Positions 9,802 through 18,705 of a stretch of DNA of 64,000 nt are shown in pieces. The number at the start of each line of letters is the position of its first letter. Position 1 is the first letter of the stretch. The stretch covers positions 62,001 to 126,000 of the forward strand of contig NZ_CP093300.1 in the NCBI RefSeq assembly GCF_022812285.1, in the 5' to 3' direction. Under the pieces are notes generated by a model. That model saw only the letters and a program-made list of their open reading frames with translations, was not told the origin of the DNA and did no database searches. Made by a program: the position numbers and the translations under genes. The DNA is from Alkalihalobacillus sp. LMS39 (GTDB lineage Bacteria > Bacillota > Bacilli > Bacillales > Bacillaceae_F).

Positions 9802-10182
9802 ATGATTTCGGAGCAGAAACGAAATATAAGAGAACTAGATTCTTCTTATAATCGCAAGTATGAAAAAAATACTGAAGAAGTAAAGCGAAGGAAACGAGGT
9901 CTAATCCGACGTCTTTCAGCTTTATTTATTATTGGTGCTGCTATCGGTTCAGTTACTATCATGACGATTCATACACAAGCGAAGTCACTGAATGAAATAG
10001 AAGAGCAAAAGCAAGCATTAGAACTAGAGTTAAAACAGTTAGAAGCGGAGCAAGCTTTTTTAGAACAAGAAATCATTAATTATAACGACCTGGACTATAT
10101 CGCAGAAATTGCTCGCCGTGATTATTTCCTTTCAAAAGAAGGGGAGATTTTATTTAAATTGCCAAAAGCTTCATCTGATTGA
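9802..10182 (+). CDS. divIC: Cell-division protein DivIC (FtsB-like)
   Basis: A 126-residue bitopic membrane protein of the septum-formation initiator family; with FtsL and DivIB it regulates septal peptidoglycan synthesis. It has a basic cytoplasmic N terminus (KRRKRGLIRRLSA), one membrane helix (about residues 36-56), an acidic coiled coil rich in Leu, Gln and Glu (about 62-95) and the conserved YIAEIARRDYFLSKEGEILFKLP ending. ATG 9802 follows AAGGAGGATTAGC; the upstream in-frame extension would overlap yabQ by 38 bases. Confidence 0.94.
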   Translation: MISEQKRNIRELDSSYNRKYEKNTEEVKRRKRGLIRRLSALFIIGAAIGSVTIMTIHTQAKSLNEIEEQKQALELELKQLEAEQAFLEQEIINYNDLDYIAEIARRDYFLSKEGEILFKLPKASSD

Positions 10183-10208
10183 CACTGTTTTTTTGAATCG
10201 GGTATAAT
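10179..10208 (+). promoter_or_regulatory. Sigma-A promoter of yabR
   Basis: A consensus TTGACA (10179-10184) and a consensus TATAAT (10203-10208) are 18 bases apart. The -35 overlaps the divIC stop codon, so yabR can be transcribed on its own. Confidence 0.85.
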
Positions 10209-10256
10209 AAATTAAAATTAAATATATTTATTTTTTTAAGGAGGAGCAATTTTTTC

Positions 10257-10712
10257 ATGTCAATCGAAGTAGGCAGCAAGTTGCAAGGTAAGGTAACAGG
10301 TATTACCCATTTTGGGGCATTTGTGGAGCTGCCAGGTGGTACAACTGGTCTTGTCCATATTAGTGAAGTCGCTGATAACTATGTTAAGGACATTAACGAG
10401 CATCTGAAAGTAGGAGATGAAGTTCTTGTTAAAGTTGTTAATGTTGAAAAAGATGGGAAGATAGGTTTGTCCATCCGAAAAGCTCAAGAACGCCCAAAAG
10501 AAACAACAACAGATCGTCCACCTCGTCCACCACGTGCCGGTGGGAAATTCAACAATAGTGGATCTCGCGGACCACAAAGAAATCAACAACGCCCATCATT
10601 GTCATTTGAAGATAAAATGAGTCGTTTCCTAAAAGACAGTGAAGAGCGCCTATCTGTTTTAAAAAGGAATACGGAATCTAAACGTGGTGGTCGTGGCGCA
10701 CGTCGTGGTTAG
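10257..10712 (+). CDS. yabR: S1-domain RNA-binding protein YabR
   Basis: A 151-residue protein with one N-terminal S1 OB-fold (about residues 4-75: VGSKLQGKVTGITHFGAFVELPGG, then IGLSIRKAQ) and a basic, low-complexity tail rich in Arg, Gly, Pro and Asn that ends in RGGRGARRG. Such general-stress-type S1 proteins bind RNA or the ribosome; the exact role of YabR is not established. It has a strong AAGGAGGAG site, its own promoter and a terminator. Confidence 0.9.
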   Translation: MSIEVGSKLQGKVTGITHFGAFVELPGGTTGLVHISEVADNYVKDINEHLKVGDEVLVKVVNVEKDGKIGLSIRKAQERPKETTTDRPPRPPRAGGKFNNSGSRGPQRNQQRPSLSFEDKMSRFLKDSEERLSVLKRNTESKRGGRGARRG

Positions 10713-10740
10713 ACTTGCTGGCTCACTTTTAAAAAATAAA

Positions 10741-10786
10741 AAAGCAAAGACGAGTGAGAAATCGCACTTGTCTTTGCTTTTATTTT
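10741..10786 (+). terminator. Rho-independent terminator after yabR
   Basis: A 16-bp stem (10741-10756 with 10765-10780, one G-T pair) with an eight-base loop, followed by T-rich sequence. Confidence 0.9.
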
Positions 10787-10846
10787 TAATTTTATTTGAC
10801 ATAGGCTATTAGATGTTATATATTATTAATTGTCGCAAAACAACAT

Positions 10847-10923
10847 GGCGGTGTAGCTCAGCTGGCTAGAGCGTACGGTTCATACCCGTGAGGTCGGGGG
10901 TTCGATCCCCTCCGCCGCTACCA
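10847..10923 (+). tRNA. tRNA-Met (CAT), elongator type
   Basis: A full cloverleaf of 77 bases with encoded CCA. The anticodon loop is TTCATAC and the T-loop TTCGATC. The anticodon stem lacks the three G-C pairs of an initiator tRNA, so it reads internal AUG. B. subtilis has a Met-Glu pair here; no tRNA-Glu follows in this window. Confidence 0.96.
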
Positions 10924-10940
10924 ATACATAAGTGACTCAA

Positions 10941-10967
10941 CTACATCTTTCAAGATGTAGTTTTTTT
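10941..10967 (+). terminator. Rho-independent terminator after tRNA-Met
   Basis: CTACATCTT and AAGATGTAG form a perfect 9-bp stem around a TC loop, followed by seven T residues. Confidence 0.92.
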
Positions 10968-11161
10968 GTGTTTTCTAAAGGGTGTTTGTTATTTTCGTTC
11001 ATCCGTTAATCACAACAAAGTTGCGAAAACAGTATTTCTAAAACATTCTATGAATAAACAAAAAAATTCCTACAATGTTTTAGGTATTCGCCCTTCTTTT
11101 TGCACAATTCCCTTCATATTATGTACAAGCATGGAAATCTGTCATTGATTCGCACGAAAGG
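10968..11161. other. Intergenic region before spoIIE, nothing recognised
   Basis: AT-rich sequence between the tRNA-Met terminator and the spoIIE promoter. A 60-codon frame at 10966-11148 has no ribosome binding site and no recognisable composition; I see no gene here. Confidence 0.5.
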
Positions 11162-11228
11162 AGTCGAACACTTTTTTTCAGTCGACTTCTTATTTTGACA
11201 AAAAGTGAAAGCATAATCTGTTTATAAT
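11162..11228 (+). promoter_or_regulatory. spoIIE promoter with Spo0A-type sites
   Basis: TTGACA (11195-11200) and TATAAT (11223-11228) are both perfect sigma-A hexamers but lie 22 bases apart instead of 17. B. subtilis spoIIE and spoIIG promoters are known for this over-long spacing and depend on phosphorylated Spo0A. Candidate 0A boxes (consensus TGTCGAA) are AGTCGAA at 11162-11168, AGTCGAC at 11180-11186 and, inverted, TTTGACA at 11194-11200; each is one or two bases off. Confidence 0.75.
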
Positions 11229-11262
11229 GAAAACACGAAAAAAATCAGATGGGGTGTTATAG

Positions 11263-13755
11263 ATGAAGGGTAAAGTAACAAAAGATGTAATAGAGCCTAT
11301 GCGAGACTGGCTTTATATGGATCGGTTCTTTTCTATTGTTACAGCGATGAGTGACAAAGCGAAGCACCGGATAGACTGGTTATTATTTCAGTGGGGCCTT
11401 CTCTTATTTATTGTCGGCTTTTTGCTTGGACGAGCTATGATACTTTCTGAAATTACACCGTTTATACTGCCGTTTGTTGCAGTTGTATATGTTCTAAAGA
11501 AAGAAAAAGTAGGTATGGCAGCCTTAGCCGTATTACTAGGCGCACTAACGAGTGTGATTCATAACGGGTGGTTTGTGGTCTTATCAATTTTCTTTTTTCT
11601 ACTTATATACAAAGCAGCATCTGCTTTTTTAGAGGAATCCACCAAAAGTCTCCCTTATATTGTCTTTTTGGGGTCGATATCCGCACGATTATTCATTACA
11701 TATATCGCAGTTGGTGATATAACTGGATATTCGTGGATGATGGCGACAGTAGAGGCAGGATTAAGCTTTATCTTAACAATGATTTTTCTACAGTCCATAC
11801 CATTGCTAACGAGTAAAAAAATACACCAACCTTTAAAAAATGAAGAGATGGTTTGCCTAATTATTTTGTTAGCTTCCGTAATGACCGGTACAATTGGCTG
11901 GATGATATATGATATGACAGTGGAACATATTTTAGCACGATATTTAGTCGTTTTATTTGCTTTTGTTGCAGGAGCGGCAATTGGATCTACAGTTGGGGTT
12001 GTTACCGGATTGATATTAAGCTTAGCCAGTGTCGCTAGTTTATATCAGATGAGTTTATTAGCTTTTGCAGGTTTGCTTGGCGGATTATTAAAAGAAGGAA
12101 AAAAAGTCGGTGTAAGTATTGGACTCTTAATCGGAACTTTATTAATTGGACTTTATGGTGAAGGTGGCGGGCAAATTTCCATAACGATAGCGGAAACAAT
12201 GGTAGCTATTTTACTTTTTATTATTACTCCGAAATCTTGGACAACGAAGCTTGCTCGCTTCATACCAGGGACAGTCGAGCATTCAAAAGAACAACAACAA
12301 TATTTACGTAAAATACGAGATATTACAGCAGGTAGAGTAGAACAGTTTTCTCATCTGTTCCATACTTTATCAGATAGCTTTTCTGCAAATGGAATTCATG
12401 TAGAGACTGATGAAAAAGATAAAGAAGTAGATTATTTCCTGAGCAATGTAACCGAAAAGACTTGCCAAACATGCTTTAAAAAGGAAAGATGCTGGGTACA
12501 AAACTTTCAAAAAACATATGACTCGATGCAAAATTTAATGGTCGATGCAGAAAAGTCAGGTGGTGTTCAAAACCCATCACTTTTAATAGAGTGGAAAAAG
12601 TATTGTGTCAAACATGATAAAGTAGTCACAGCAATACAACAGGAGATTGGACAATTTCAAGCCCATAAAAAATTGAGAAAACAAGTGTTGGAAAGCAGAA
12701 AATTAGTAGCTGACCAATTACTTGGTGTTTCACGTGTGATGGGGGACTTTGCAAAAGAGATTCAAAAAGAAAAAGAAGCCCATTATATGCAGGAAGAGCA
12801 AATGTTAGATGCACTTCGAGGTGTTGGGCTTGAAGTGGGGCACATTGACATTTATCGATTAGAAGAAGGAAATATAGAAATTGAGATGAGCATCGCTCAA
12901 GGTCACCATGGACAAGCTGAAAAGATTATTGCACCGATGTTATCTGATATTTTACGAGAGACGATTATTGTGAAAAGTGAGGATAATCAATTTTATCCAA
13001 ATGGGTATAGTCATGTATCATTTGGTTCAGCGAAAAAATATGTTGTTGATGTAGGCGTGGCGAATGTTGCAAAAGGTGGAGGTTGGATATCCGGAGATAG
13101 CTACTCTACGATTGAACTTGGTTCTGGTAAACATGCTGTGGCAATAAGTGATGGTATGGGAAACGGAGAAAGAGCACATTTAGAGAGCAATGAAACATTA
13201 CAGCTGCTTCAAAAAATACTCCAATCCGGAATAGAGGAAACCGTTGCGATTAAATCTGTCAATTCAGTACTATCGCTTCGAACAACAGACGAAATTTTCT
13301 CAACATTAGATTTAGCAATGATAGATTTACAAGACGCTAGTGCGAAATTTTTAAAGATCGGTTCCATCCCAAGCTTTATAAAGCGTGGTTCATCTGTATT
13401 AAAAATAGAAGCTAGCAATTTACCAATGGGGATGATTCAAGAGTTTGATGTCGATGTCGTCAGTGAGCAACTAAAGCCCGGGGATTTACTCATCATGATT
13501 AGTGATGGCATTTTTGATGCACCAAAACATGTGGAAAATAAGGAGTTATGGATGAAGCGAATCATATCTGAAATCGATACAGAAAATCCGCAAGAAGTTG
13601 CAGATACAATATTAGAACGAGTCATTCGTTCAAGTTCAAATGTTATCGGGGATGATATGACAATCGTTGTAACAAAAGTGAAACGAAATACACCAAAGTG
13701 GGCAGCGATTCCAATGTACAAATCGACAAAAATAGTAAAAAAGAAAGCTCAATAA
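11263..13755 (+). CDS. spoIIE: Stage II sporulation protein E, SpoIIE phosphatase
   Basis: PP2C-type serine phosphatase at the polar septum that dephosphorylates SpoIIAA-P and so releases sigma-F in the forespore. At 830 residues it is full length. An N-terminal block of about ten membrane helices (residues about 45-330) is followed by a central oligomerisation/FtsZ-linked region and a C-terminal PP2C domain with metal-binding signatures SDGMGNGERA (about 629), SDGIFDAPK (about 747) and GDDMTIVV (about 797). The central region carries a cluster of cysteines (CQTCFKKERC). It has its own Spo0A-type promoter. Confidence 0.97.
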   Translation: MKGKVTKDVIEPMRDWLYMDRFFSIVTAMSDKAKHRIDWLLFQWGLLLFIVGFLLGRAMILSEITPFILPFVAVVYVLKKEKVGMAALAVLLGALTSVIHNGWFVVLSIFFFLLIYKAASAFLEESTKSLPYIVFLGSISARLFITYIAVGDITGYSWMMATVEAGLSFILTMIFLQSIPLLTSKKIHQPLKNEEMVCLIILLASVMTGTIGWMIYDMTVEHILARYLVVLFAFVAGAAIGSTVGVVTGLILSLASVASLYQMSLLAFAGLLGGLLKEGKKVGVSIGLLIGTLLIGLYGEGGGQISITIAETMVAILLFIITPKSWTTKLARFIPGTVEHSKEQQQYLRKIRDITAGRVEQFSHLFHTLSDSFSANGIHVETDEKDKEVDYFLSNVTEKTCQTCFKKERCWVQNFQKTYDSMQNLMVDAEKSGGVQNPSLLIEWKKYCVKHDKVVTAIQQEIGQFQAHKKLRKQVLESRKLVADQLLGVSRVMGDFAKEIQKEKEAHYMQEEQMLDALRGVGLEVGHIDIYRLEEGNIEIEMSIAQGHHGQAEKIIAPMLSDILRETIIVKSEDNQFYPNGYSHVSFGSAKKYVVDVGVANVAKGGGWISGDSYSTIELGSGKHAVAISDGMGNGERAHLESNETLQLLQKILQSGIEETVAIKSVNSVLSLRTTDEIFSTLDLAMIDLQDASAKFLKIGSIPSFIKRGSSVLKIEASNLPMGMIQEFDVDVVSEQLKPGDLLIMISDGIFDAPKHVENKELWMKRIISEIDTENPQEVADTILERVIRSSSNVIGDDMTIVVTKVKRNTPKWAAIPMYKSTKIVKKKAQ

Positions 13756-13833
13756 TTATTAATAGTTACGTATAAACCCTATTAAAATGGTGAATCATGG
13801 TAACATTCAGACATTTTGGAGGGGATTAGTAGT

Positions 13834-14574
13834 ATGGGAAAAGGAACGTTAAAGCAAATTCTCTTATTAACGGATGGTTGTTCGAATCAAGGTGAGGATC
13901 CAGTTGCCATTGCCTCATTAGCGAAAGAGCAAGGGATTACTGTAAATGTTATCGGTGTAGTCGATGATAGTCATATGAGTGAACAAGGAATAAAGGAAGT
14001 TGAAGAAATTGCATTAGCGGGTGGTGGCGTTAGTCAAGTCGTCTATGCAAAACAATTAGCAAAAACCGTACAGATGGTAACAAGAAAAGCAATGACCCAA
14101 ACATTGTATGGGGTTGTTAATAAAGAATTACAACAAATATTAGGCAAAGAACAAGATATGGAAGACTTAGCTCCTGAAAAACGAGGGCAAGTAATGGAAG
14201 TTGTTGATGAGTTAGGTGAGACAATTGATTTAGAAGTTCTCATCTTAGTCGATACGAGTGCGAGTATGAAAAATAAACTCCCGATGGTTCAAGAAGCACT
14301 AACGGATTTATCTATAAGTTTAACTTCTCGTATGGGAGATAATCGCTTTGCTCTTTATAGCTTTCCGGGCAAACGAAAAGAAATTGACCGTTTATTAGAT
14401 TGGACACCAAAACTAGATACACTAACGGGAATGTTTCATAAGCTTTCATCAGGAGGGATTACACCGACTGGCCCAGCTTTACAAGTGGCGTTGCACAAGT
14501 TTGAGAAAAATAGCTCAAGAAGGAGTATGATTTCTCGTGATGATGAACAACTCTATGAAGAGCCAGGCATGTAA
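13834..14574 (+). CDS. yabS: VWA-domain protein YabS
   Basis: A 246-residue protein with a von Willebrand factor A fold. The MIDAS metal motif DTSAS is in ILVDTSASMKNKLP near residue 142, with a downstream SSGGITPTGPAL. Its N-terminal half, beginning ILLLTDGCSNQGEDP, also resembles the second part of a VWA domain. Function unknown. It is found next to the kinase gene yabT in Bacillus, as here. ATG 13834 follows TTTGGAGGGG; the TTG at 13816 lies inside that site's 5' flank. The 3' end overlaps yabT by 38 bases. Confidence 0.88.
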   Translation: MGKGTLKQILLLTDGCSNQGEDPVAIASLAKEQGITVNVIGVVDDSHMSEQGIKEVEEIALAGGGVSQVVYAKQLAKTVQMVTRKAMTQTLYGVVNKELQQILGKEQDMEDLAPEKRGQVMEVVDELGETIDLEVLILVDTSASMKNKLPMVQEALTDLSISLTSRMGDNRFALYSFPGKRKEIDRLLDWTPKLDTLTGMFHKLSSGGITPTGPALQVALHKFEKNSSRRSMISRDDEQLYEEPGM

Positions 14575-15508
14575 ACTAGCAAATGGAACAAAGTTTGTTG
14601 GGAAATGGCATCGTAAGCCTTATAAAATCATAAAACCGTTAGGATCAGGTGCAACAGGTACTGTGTACTTAGCCCATAGTGCTGATGGCGAAGTCGCATT
14701 AAAAATTGGTGTAAACAATATGGCAATTACATCTGAGGTAAACGTGCTGAAGCATTTTTCGAAGGTCCAAGGCCAAGTACTTGGGCCTTCTTTGTTAGAT
14801 GTTGATGATTATGTAACACAAGAAGGGGTCCTCCCTTTTTATGCGATGGAATATTTAAATGGGGAAGGGTTAATCCCATTCATTCAAAAAAGAGGAGAAG
14901 AATGGCTAGGTATTTTTATTGTACAACTGTTAGGTGACTTAGATCGACTCCACCGAGCGGGTTGGGTGTTTGGAGATTTAAAGCCGGATAATCTTCTTAT
15001 TGTTGGCCCACCTTCTCGGGTTCGGTGGATGGATGTAGGTGGAACGACATTGCTTGGTCGTTCTGTTAAGGAGTATACAGAATTTTATGATCGTGGATAT
15101 TGGGGGCTTGGAACTCGAAAAGCAGAGCCAAGCTATGATTTATTTGCAGTCGCAATGATTATGATAAATTGTGTTTATCCAAAACGTTTTGACAAAAAAG
15201 GGGAAAAACCGCTACAGCAATTAAAAGCCGCTATTGATGGGAAAGCGCAGCTTCATCCGTACCGAATGGTTATCATGAAAGCATTACAAGGGAAATATGA
15301 AAATGCTCAAGATATGAGAAAAGAGGTAGTGGACATTGTCAGTAATAAAACAACATATAAACATAAACCACAACCTCAAACGAGAAAAACATATAAGAAA
15401 AAAGTGAAGAAGAAAAAAGAAAAATCTTCTTATTTTGTTGAAATCTTTCTCATTATCTCTTTCCTTCTTTTAGCATATATCCTATACTTATTTGGACAAT
15501 TAATGTAG
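14537..15508 (+). CDS. yabT: Membrane-anchored serine/threonine protein kinase YabT
   Basis: A Hanks-type kinase of 323 residues. It shows the glycine-rich loop LGSGATGTVYLA, the catalytic Lys in VALKIG, the catalytic loop with Asp and Asn in GDLKPDN (about residue 146), and MDVGG in place of the usual DFG. A basic linker (KKKVKKKKEK) precedes a C-terminal membrane helix (about 297-320). In B. subtilis YabT acts early in sporulation, is stimulated by DNA and phosphorylates RecA. Start choice is uncertain among GTG 14537, ATG 14540 and ATG 14543; the AAGGAG site lies inside yabS. No extracellular PASTA domains are present. Confidence 0.9.
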   Translation: MMMNNSMKSQACKLANGTKFVGKWHRKPYKIIKPLGSGATGTVYLAHSADGEVALKIGVNNMAITSEVNVLKHFSKVQGQVLGPSLLDVDDYVTQEGVLPFYAMEYLNGEGLIPFIQKRGEEWLGIFIVQLLGDLDRLHRAGWVFGDLKPDNLLIVGPPSRVRWMDVGGTTLLGRSVKEYTEFYDRGYWGLGTRKAEPSYDLFAVAMIMINCVYPKRFDKKGEKPLQQLKAAIDGKAQLHPYRMVIMKALQGKYENAQDMRKEVVDIVSNKTTYKHKPQPQTRKTYKKKVKKKKEKSSYFVEIFLIISFLLLAYILYLFGQLM

Positions 15509-15528
15509 CTGTTTATGGGGGGATGCTT

Positions 15529-16287
15529 ATGACAAAAGCAGACCGAATTATGGATATTTGTTTGCTTGCAGGTGAAACGATGCTCATTTACGGAGCAGAA
15601 ACCTATCGAGTAGAAGAAACAATAGAACGAATGGCTAAGGCCGGGGGCGTTACTAATGTCCATAGTTTTGTAACGACAACGGGAATCTTTCTTTCCTTTG
15701 ATGATGAAGGGAAAGGTGACATGATGCAAATGGTTCGAGTTGATGACAGAATTTATGATTTAAATAAAGTGTCATTAGTGAACCAAGTTTCAAGGGAATA
15801 TGTTTCCTCTGAAATAGATGAGCAAAAAGCCTATGAAAAATTACTAGAAATTGCAAAAGCGCCAATGAACTATCCGCCTTGGCTTATTCATATTGCTTCT
15901 GGTATGGCTGGTGCGGGCTTCTCTTATTTGTTTGGTGGAGGCATTCGAGATATGCTTCCGGCGTTTATTGCAGGATTTATCGTAAGCTTAGCTTTATTTA
16001 CCTTTCAGGATTATTTAAAAGTGAAGTTTTTCGCAGAATTTATAGCGGCTTTTATCGGTGGCGCAACAGCAATCTTTCTTGTCTATATTGGCTTAGGGAT
16101 AAATCTAGACCAAATCATTATTGGAACGTTAATGCCACTTGTTCCAGGAGTGCCTTTAACAAATGCAGTCAGAGATTTAATGTCTGGAGATTATGTTGCT
16201 GGTGTAAGTCGAGGAGCTGAAGCAATGCTAACAGCTTTATCAATTGCAACGGGAATCGCACTAGCCATTGGATTGTTTTTAGCGTAA
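15529..16287 (+). CDS. Threonine/serine exporter family protein, larger subunit (YjjP-like)
   Basis: A 252-residue protein of the ThrE/YjjP family (DUF1212). An N-terminal soluble part of about 115 residues (AGETMLIYGAETYRVEETIERM, then TTTGIFLSF) is followed by about five membrane helices, including the family segment GTLMPLVPGVPLTNAVRDLMSGDYVAG. Relatives export threonine, serine or succinate together with a smaller partner, which is the next gene. ATG 15529 is preferred over ATG 15523 because it stands 7 bases after the GGGGGG site. I do not recall this pair between yabT and tilS in B. subtilis. Confidence 0.87.
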   Translation: MTKADRIMDICLLAGETMLIYGAETYRVEETIERMAKAGGVTNVHSFVTTTGIFLSFDDEGKGDMMQMVRVDDRIYDLNKVSLVNQVSREYVSSEIDEQKAYEKLLEIAKAPMNYPPWLIHIASGMAGAGFSYLFGGGIRDMLPAFIAGFIVSLALFTFQDYLKVKFFAEFIAAFIGGATAIFLVYIGLGINLDQIIIGTLMPLVPGVPLTNAVRDLMSGDYVAGVSRGAEAMLTALSIATGIALAIGLFLA

Positions 16288-16300
16288 GGGGGGAGTTAGC

Positions 16301-16747
16301 ATGTGGTTAGAAATTATAATGTGTTATATTGCAACATTTTCATTTGGTATTCTTTTTAATGTACCTACCCGAGCGCTTTACTTTGGAGCGTTGCTTGGAT
16401 GCTTGTCGTGGGTGTTGTTTCAATTTCTCCCTAACTTTGGTGTAACGTTAATTTTAGCTACAGCCATAGCCTCTTTGACAAGTGCTAGTTTATCGCATAT
16501 TTTGGCTAAACGTTTTCGTATTCCTGTAACGATGTTTAGTATTCCCGCCATTATTCCGCTCGTTCCGGGAAGTAAAGCTTATTTTACAATGAGAGCATTT
16601 GTTGAAAGAGATTATGTGTTAGGCCTAGAGCTTGGTATTGATACGCTGTTTCAAGCTGGTGCGATTGCTGCAGGGTTAGTATTCGCCTTGTCCATTTTTT
16701 CTTTTAGGAAAGGAGGAATTGGACAGCGATATGAACCAAGTCGTTAG
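16301..16747 (+). CDS. Threonine/serine exporter family protein, smaller subunit (YjjB-like)
   Basis: A 148-residue protein with four or five membrane helices, matching the small YjjB-type (DUF3815) half of split ThrE exporters. The signature FSIPAIIPLVPGSKAYFTMRAFV parallels PLVPGVPLTNAVRDL of its partner, as expected if the two halves form one pathway through the membrane. It starts 13 bases after the larger subunit with a GGGGGAG site, so the two should be co-translated. Its end overlaps the tilS start by 17 bases. Confidence 0.87.
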   Translation: MWLEIIMCYIATFSFGILFNVPTRALYFGALLGCLSWVLFQFLPNFGVTLILATAIASLTSASLSHILAKRFRIPVTMFSIPAIIPLVPGSKAYFTMRAFVERDYVLGLELGIDTLFQAGAIAAGLVFALSIFSFRKGGIGQRYEPSR

Positions 16748-18113
16748 AAAGATCATTCATACATATATGAAACAAGATGATATTGTTGTTGTAGGTGTTT
16801 CTGGTGGTCCCGATTCGTTAGCCCTTCTTCATTATTTATGGAAGTATGAAAAGCAATTCAAGTTAATATGCGCCCATGTTGACCACCAATTACGAAGTGA
16901 TACTTCATATGAAGACTTTCAATTTGTAGAGCATTTTTGCCAACAGCGAGGAATTATATTTGAAGGCTCACGTATAGATGTAAAAACGTACAAGGAAGAC
17001 CATGGATTAAGTACGCAAGTGGCGGCTAGACATTGTCGGTATCGATTTTTTGAAACGGTTATGGCTAAATATAACGCAGAGTATTTGGCATTGGGTCATC
17101 ACGGAGATGACCAAATCGAAACGATCGTAATGAACCAAGTAAGAGGAACAGTTGGTGTGGGGTTAGCAGGAATCCCACGTACTCGTGAATTTGGAGTTGG
17201 TAAAATCATTCGTCCTTTTTTAGGAATAACAAAAGCTGAAATAGAGCACTATTGTAAAGAAGAGAATCTTCAACCAAGAACAGATGAGAGTAATACGTCT
17301 CTCCATTATACGAGAAATCGCTTTAGAAAAGTAATTCTTCCTTTCTTTAAAGATGAAAACCCAAATGTTCATGCCCATTTTCAAAAACAAAGTGAATGGA
17401 TCCAAGAAGACGAAATGTTTCTTGAACAACTAACAACAGAAGCTTTAAAGAGTGTTATCATTGAAAGAAAGCCTGAAAATATTAAAATTGATGTGATGAA
17501 AGTAAGGGAAATGGCAATCCCTTTACAAAGAAGAGGGATTCATCTAATATTAAAATATCTTTACGGGAAAATTCATCCATCTATTAAAATGATACATATT
17601 GAACAAATTATTGATGTGTTACATGCTACTCATCCTTCAGGGCAAGTTTCACTTCCAAACGGGGTGAAGGCCATTCGTTCCTATGACCATTGTTCGTTTA
17701 CATATGTTACAAATCAAAAAAAAAGGACAATAGGAAGAACATGGACGATTCCTGGGAGCATAACAATGGATTCAGGCGTATTAACCTGTCAACGAATACC
17801 ATCTTCTGAAATGAAGGTGGAAAAAGGGGCAAATGTATTGATTGTCGATGCAAATGCAATTTCACTACCTCTATTTGTAAGAACAAGGCAGGAGGGAGAT
17901 AAAATTGCACCAATGGGTATGACAGGTTCAAAGAAAATTAGTCGCATCTTTATTGACAATAAAGTAGATACTGAAAAAAGAAACAGTTGGCCGATTGTGA
18001 CAGATGCAGACGGAGATATCATTTGGGTTCCTTGTTTTGTTAAATCAAGAAAGGGTATGATAGGTGAAGCATCAACATCATGTCTTGTTCTAACCTTTAC
18101 AGCTTTTCAGTGA
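16731..18113 (+). CDS. tilS: tRNA(Ile)-lysidine synthetase
   Basis: Joins lysine to C34 of the CAU-anticodon tRNA-Ile so that it reads AUA; essential. The 460-residue protein has the N-terminal PP-loop ATP-pyrophosphatase motif SGGPDSLALLHYL, the conserved GHHGDDQIET and RNRFR, and C-terminal TilS domains ending near SCLVLTF. The start is ambiguous: ATG 16731 stands 14 bases from GGAGG, whereas an in-frame TTG at 16719 stands only 2 bases from it. I prefer the ATG. It forms the usual tilS-hpt-ftsH row. Confidence 0.93.
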   Translation: MNQVVRKIIHTYMKQDDIVVVGVSGGPDSLALLHYLWKYEKQFKLICAHVDHQLRSDTSYEDFQFVEHFCQQRGIIFEGSRIDVKTYKEDHGLSTQVAARHCRYRFFETVMAKYNAEYLALGHHGDDQIETIVMNQVRGTVGVGLAGIPRTREFGVGKIIRPFLGITKAEIEHYCKEENLQPRTDESNTSLHYTRNRFRKVILPFFKDENPNVHAHFQKQSEWIQEDEMFLEQLTTEALKSVIIERKPENIKIDVMKVREMAIPLQRRGIHLILKYLYGKIHPSIKMIHIEQIIDVLHATHPSGQVSLPNGVKAIRSYDHCSFTYVTNQKKRTIGRTWTIPGSITMDSGVLTCQRIPSSEMKVEKGANVLIVDANAISLPLFVRTRQEGDKIAPMGMTGSKKISRIFIDNKVDTEKRNSWPIVTDADGDIIWVPCFVKSRKGMIGEASTSCLVLTFTAFQ

Positions 18114-18162
18114 TGGAAGAGTCTATTTATAGCGATACATACAGGAGGCATTTTATTCAATT

Positions 18163-18702
18163 ATGAGAGAAGATATTCAAGAAGTGTTAATTTCGGAAGA
18201 GGAAATACAAATAAAAGTACAAGAGCTTGGAAAACAGCTTACAGAGGAGTACCGGGATAAAAATCCTCTAGTGATTGGTGTATTAAAAGGAGCTATGCTC
18301 TTTATGGCTGATTTAACAAAGCGAATCGACACCTATATTGAAATGGACTTTATGGATGTTTCAAGCTATGGTTCGGGCGTTGTTTCTACAGGAGAAGTAA
18401 AAATTATTAAAGATTTAGACACATCTGTAGAAGGCCGAGATGTGTTAATTGTAGAAGATATCATTGATAGTGGACTAACTTTGAGTTATTTGGTTAAACT
18501 ATTTCATTATCGAAAAGCAAAATCAGTAAAAGTTGTCACATTATTAGACAAACCCGAGGGGAGAAAAGTCGATTTAACACCAGATTTGGCGGGGTTTATC
18601 GTTCCTGATGCCTTTGTTGTTGGGTATGGACTAGATTATGCTGAGCGATATCGAAACCTCCCGTATATTGGGGTACTAAAGCCGGAGATTTACGGGGCGT
18701 AA
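18163..18702 (+). CDS. hpt: Hypoxanthine phosphoribosyltransferase
   Basis: Salvages hypoxanthine and guanine to IMP and GMP with PRPP. The 179-residue protein has the PRPP-binding loop [14 protein letters not shown] (about residues 95-108), the GVLKGAMLF strand near 45, and [11 protein letters not shown]. It lies between tilS and ftsH as in most Firmicutes; in B. subtilis Hpt and TilS together activate ftsH transcription. The start follows CAGGAGGCATTTTATTCAATT. Confidence 0.96.
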   Translation: MREDIQEVLISEEEIQIKVQELGKQLTEEYRDKNPLVIGVLKGAMLFMADLTKRIDTYIEMDFMDVSSYGSGVVSTGEVKIIKDLDTSVEGRDVLIVEDIIDSGLTLSYLVKLFHYRKAKSVKVVTLLDKPEGRKVDLTPDLAGFIVPDAFVVGYGLDYAERYRNLPYIGVLKPEIYGA

Positions 18703-18705
18703 TTA

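Noticed and set aside
10260-10589. 109-codon minus-strand frame inside yabR
   Set aside because: Complement of a strongly supported S1-domain gene; no ribosome site.
10966-11148. Possible small gene between tRNA-Met and spoIIE
   Set aside because: 60 codons starting within the terminator T-run, no Shine-Dalgarno and no recognisable protein character.
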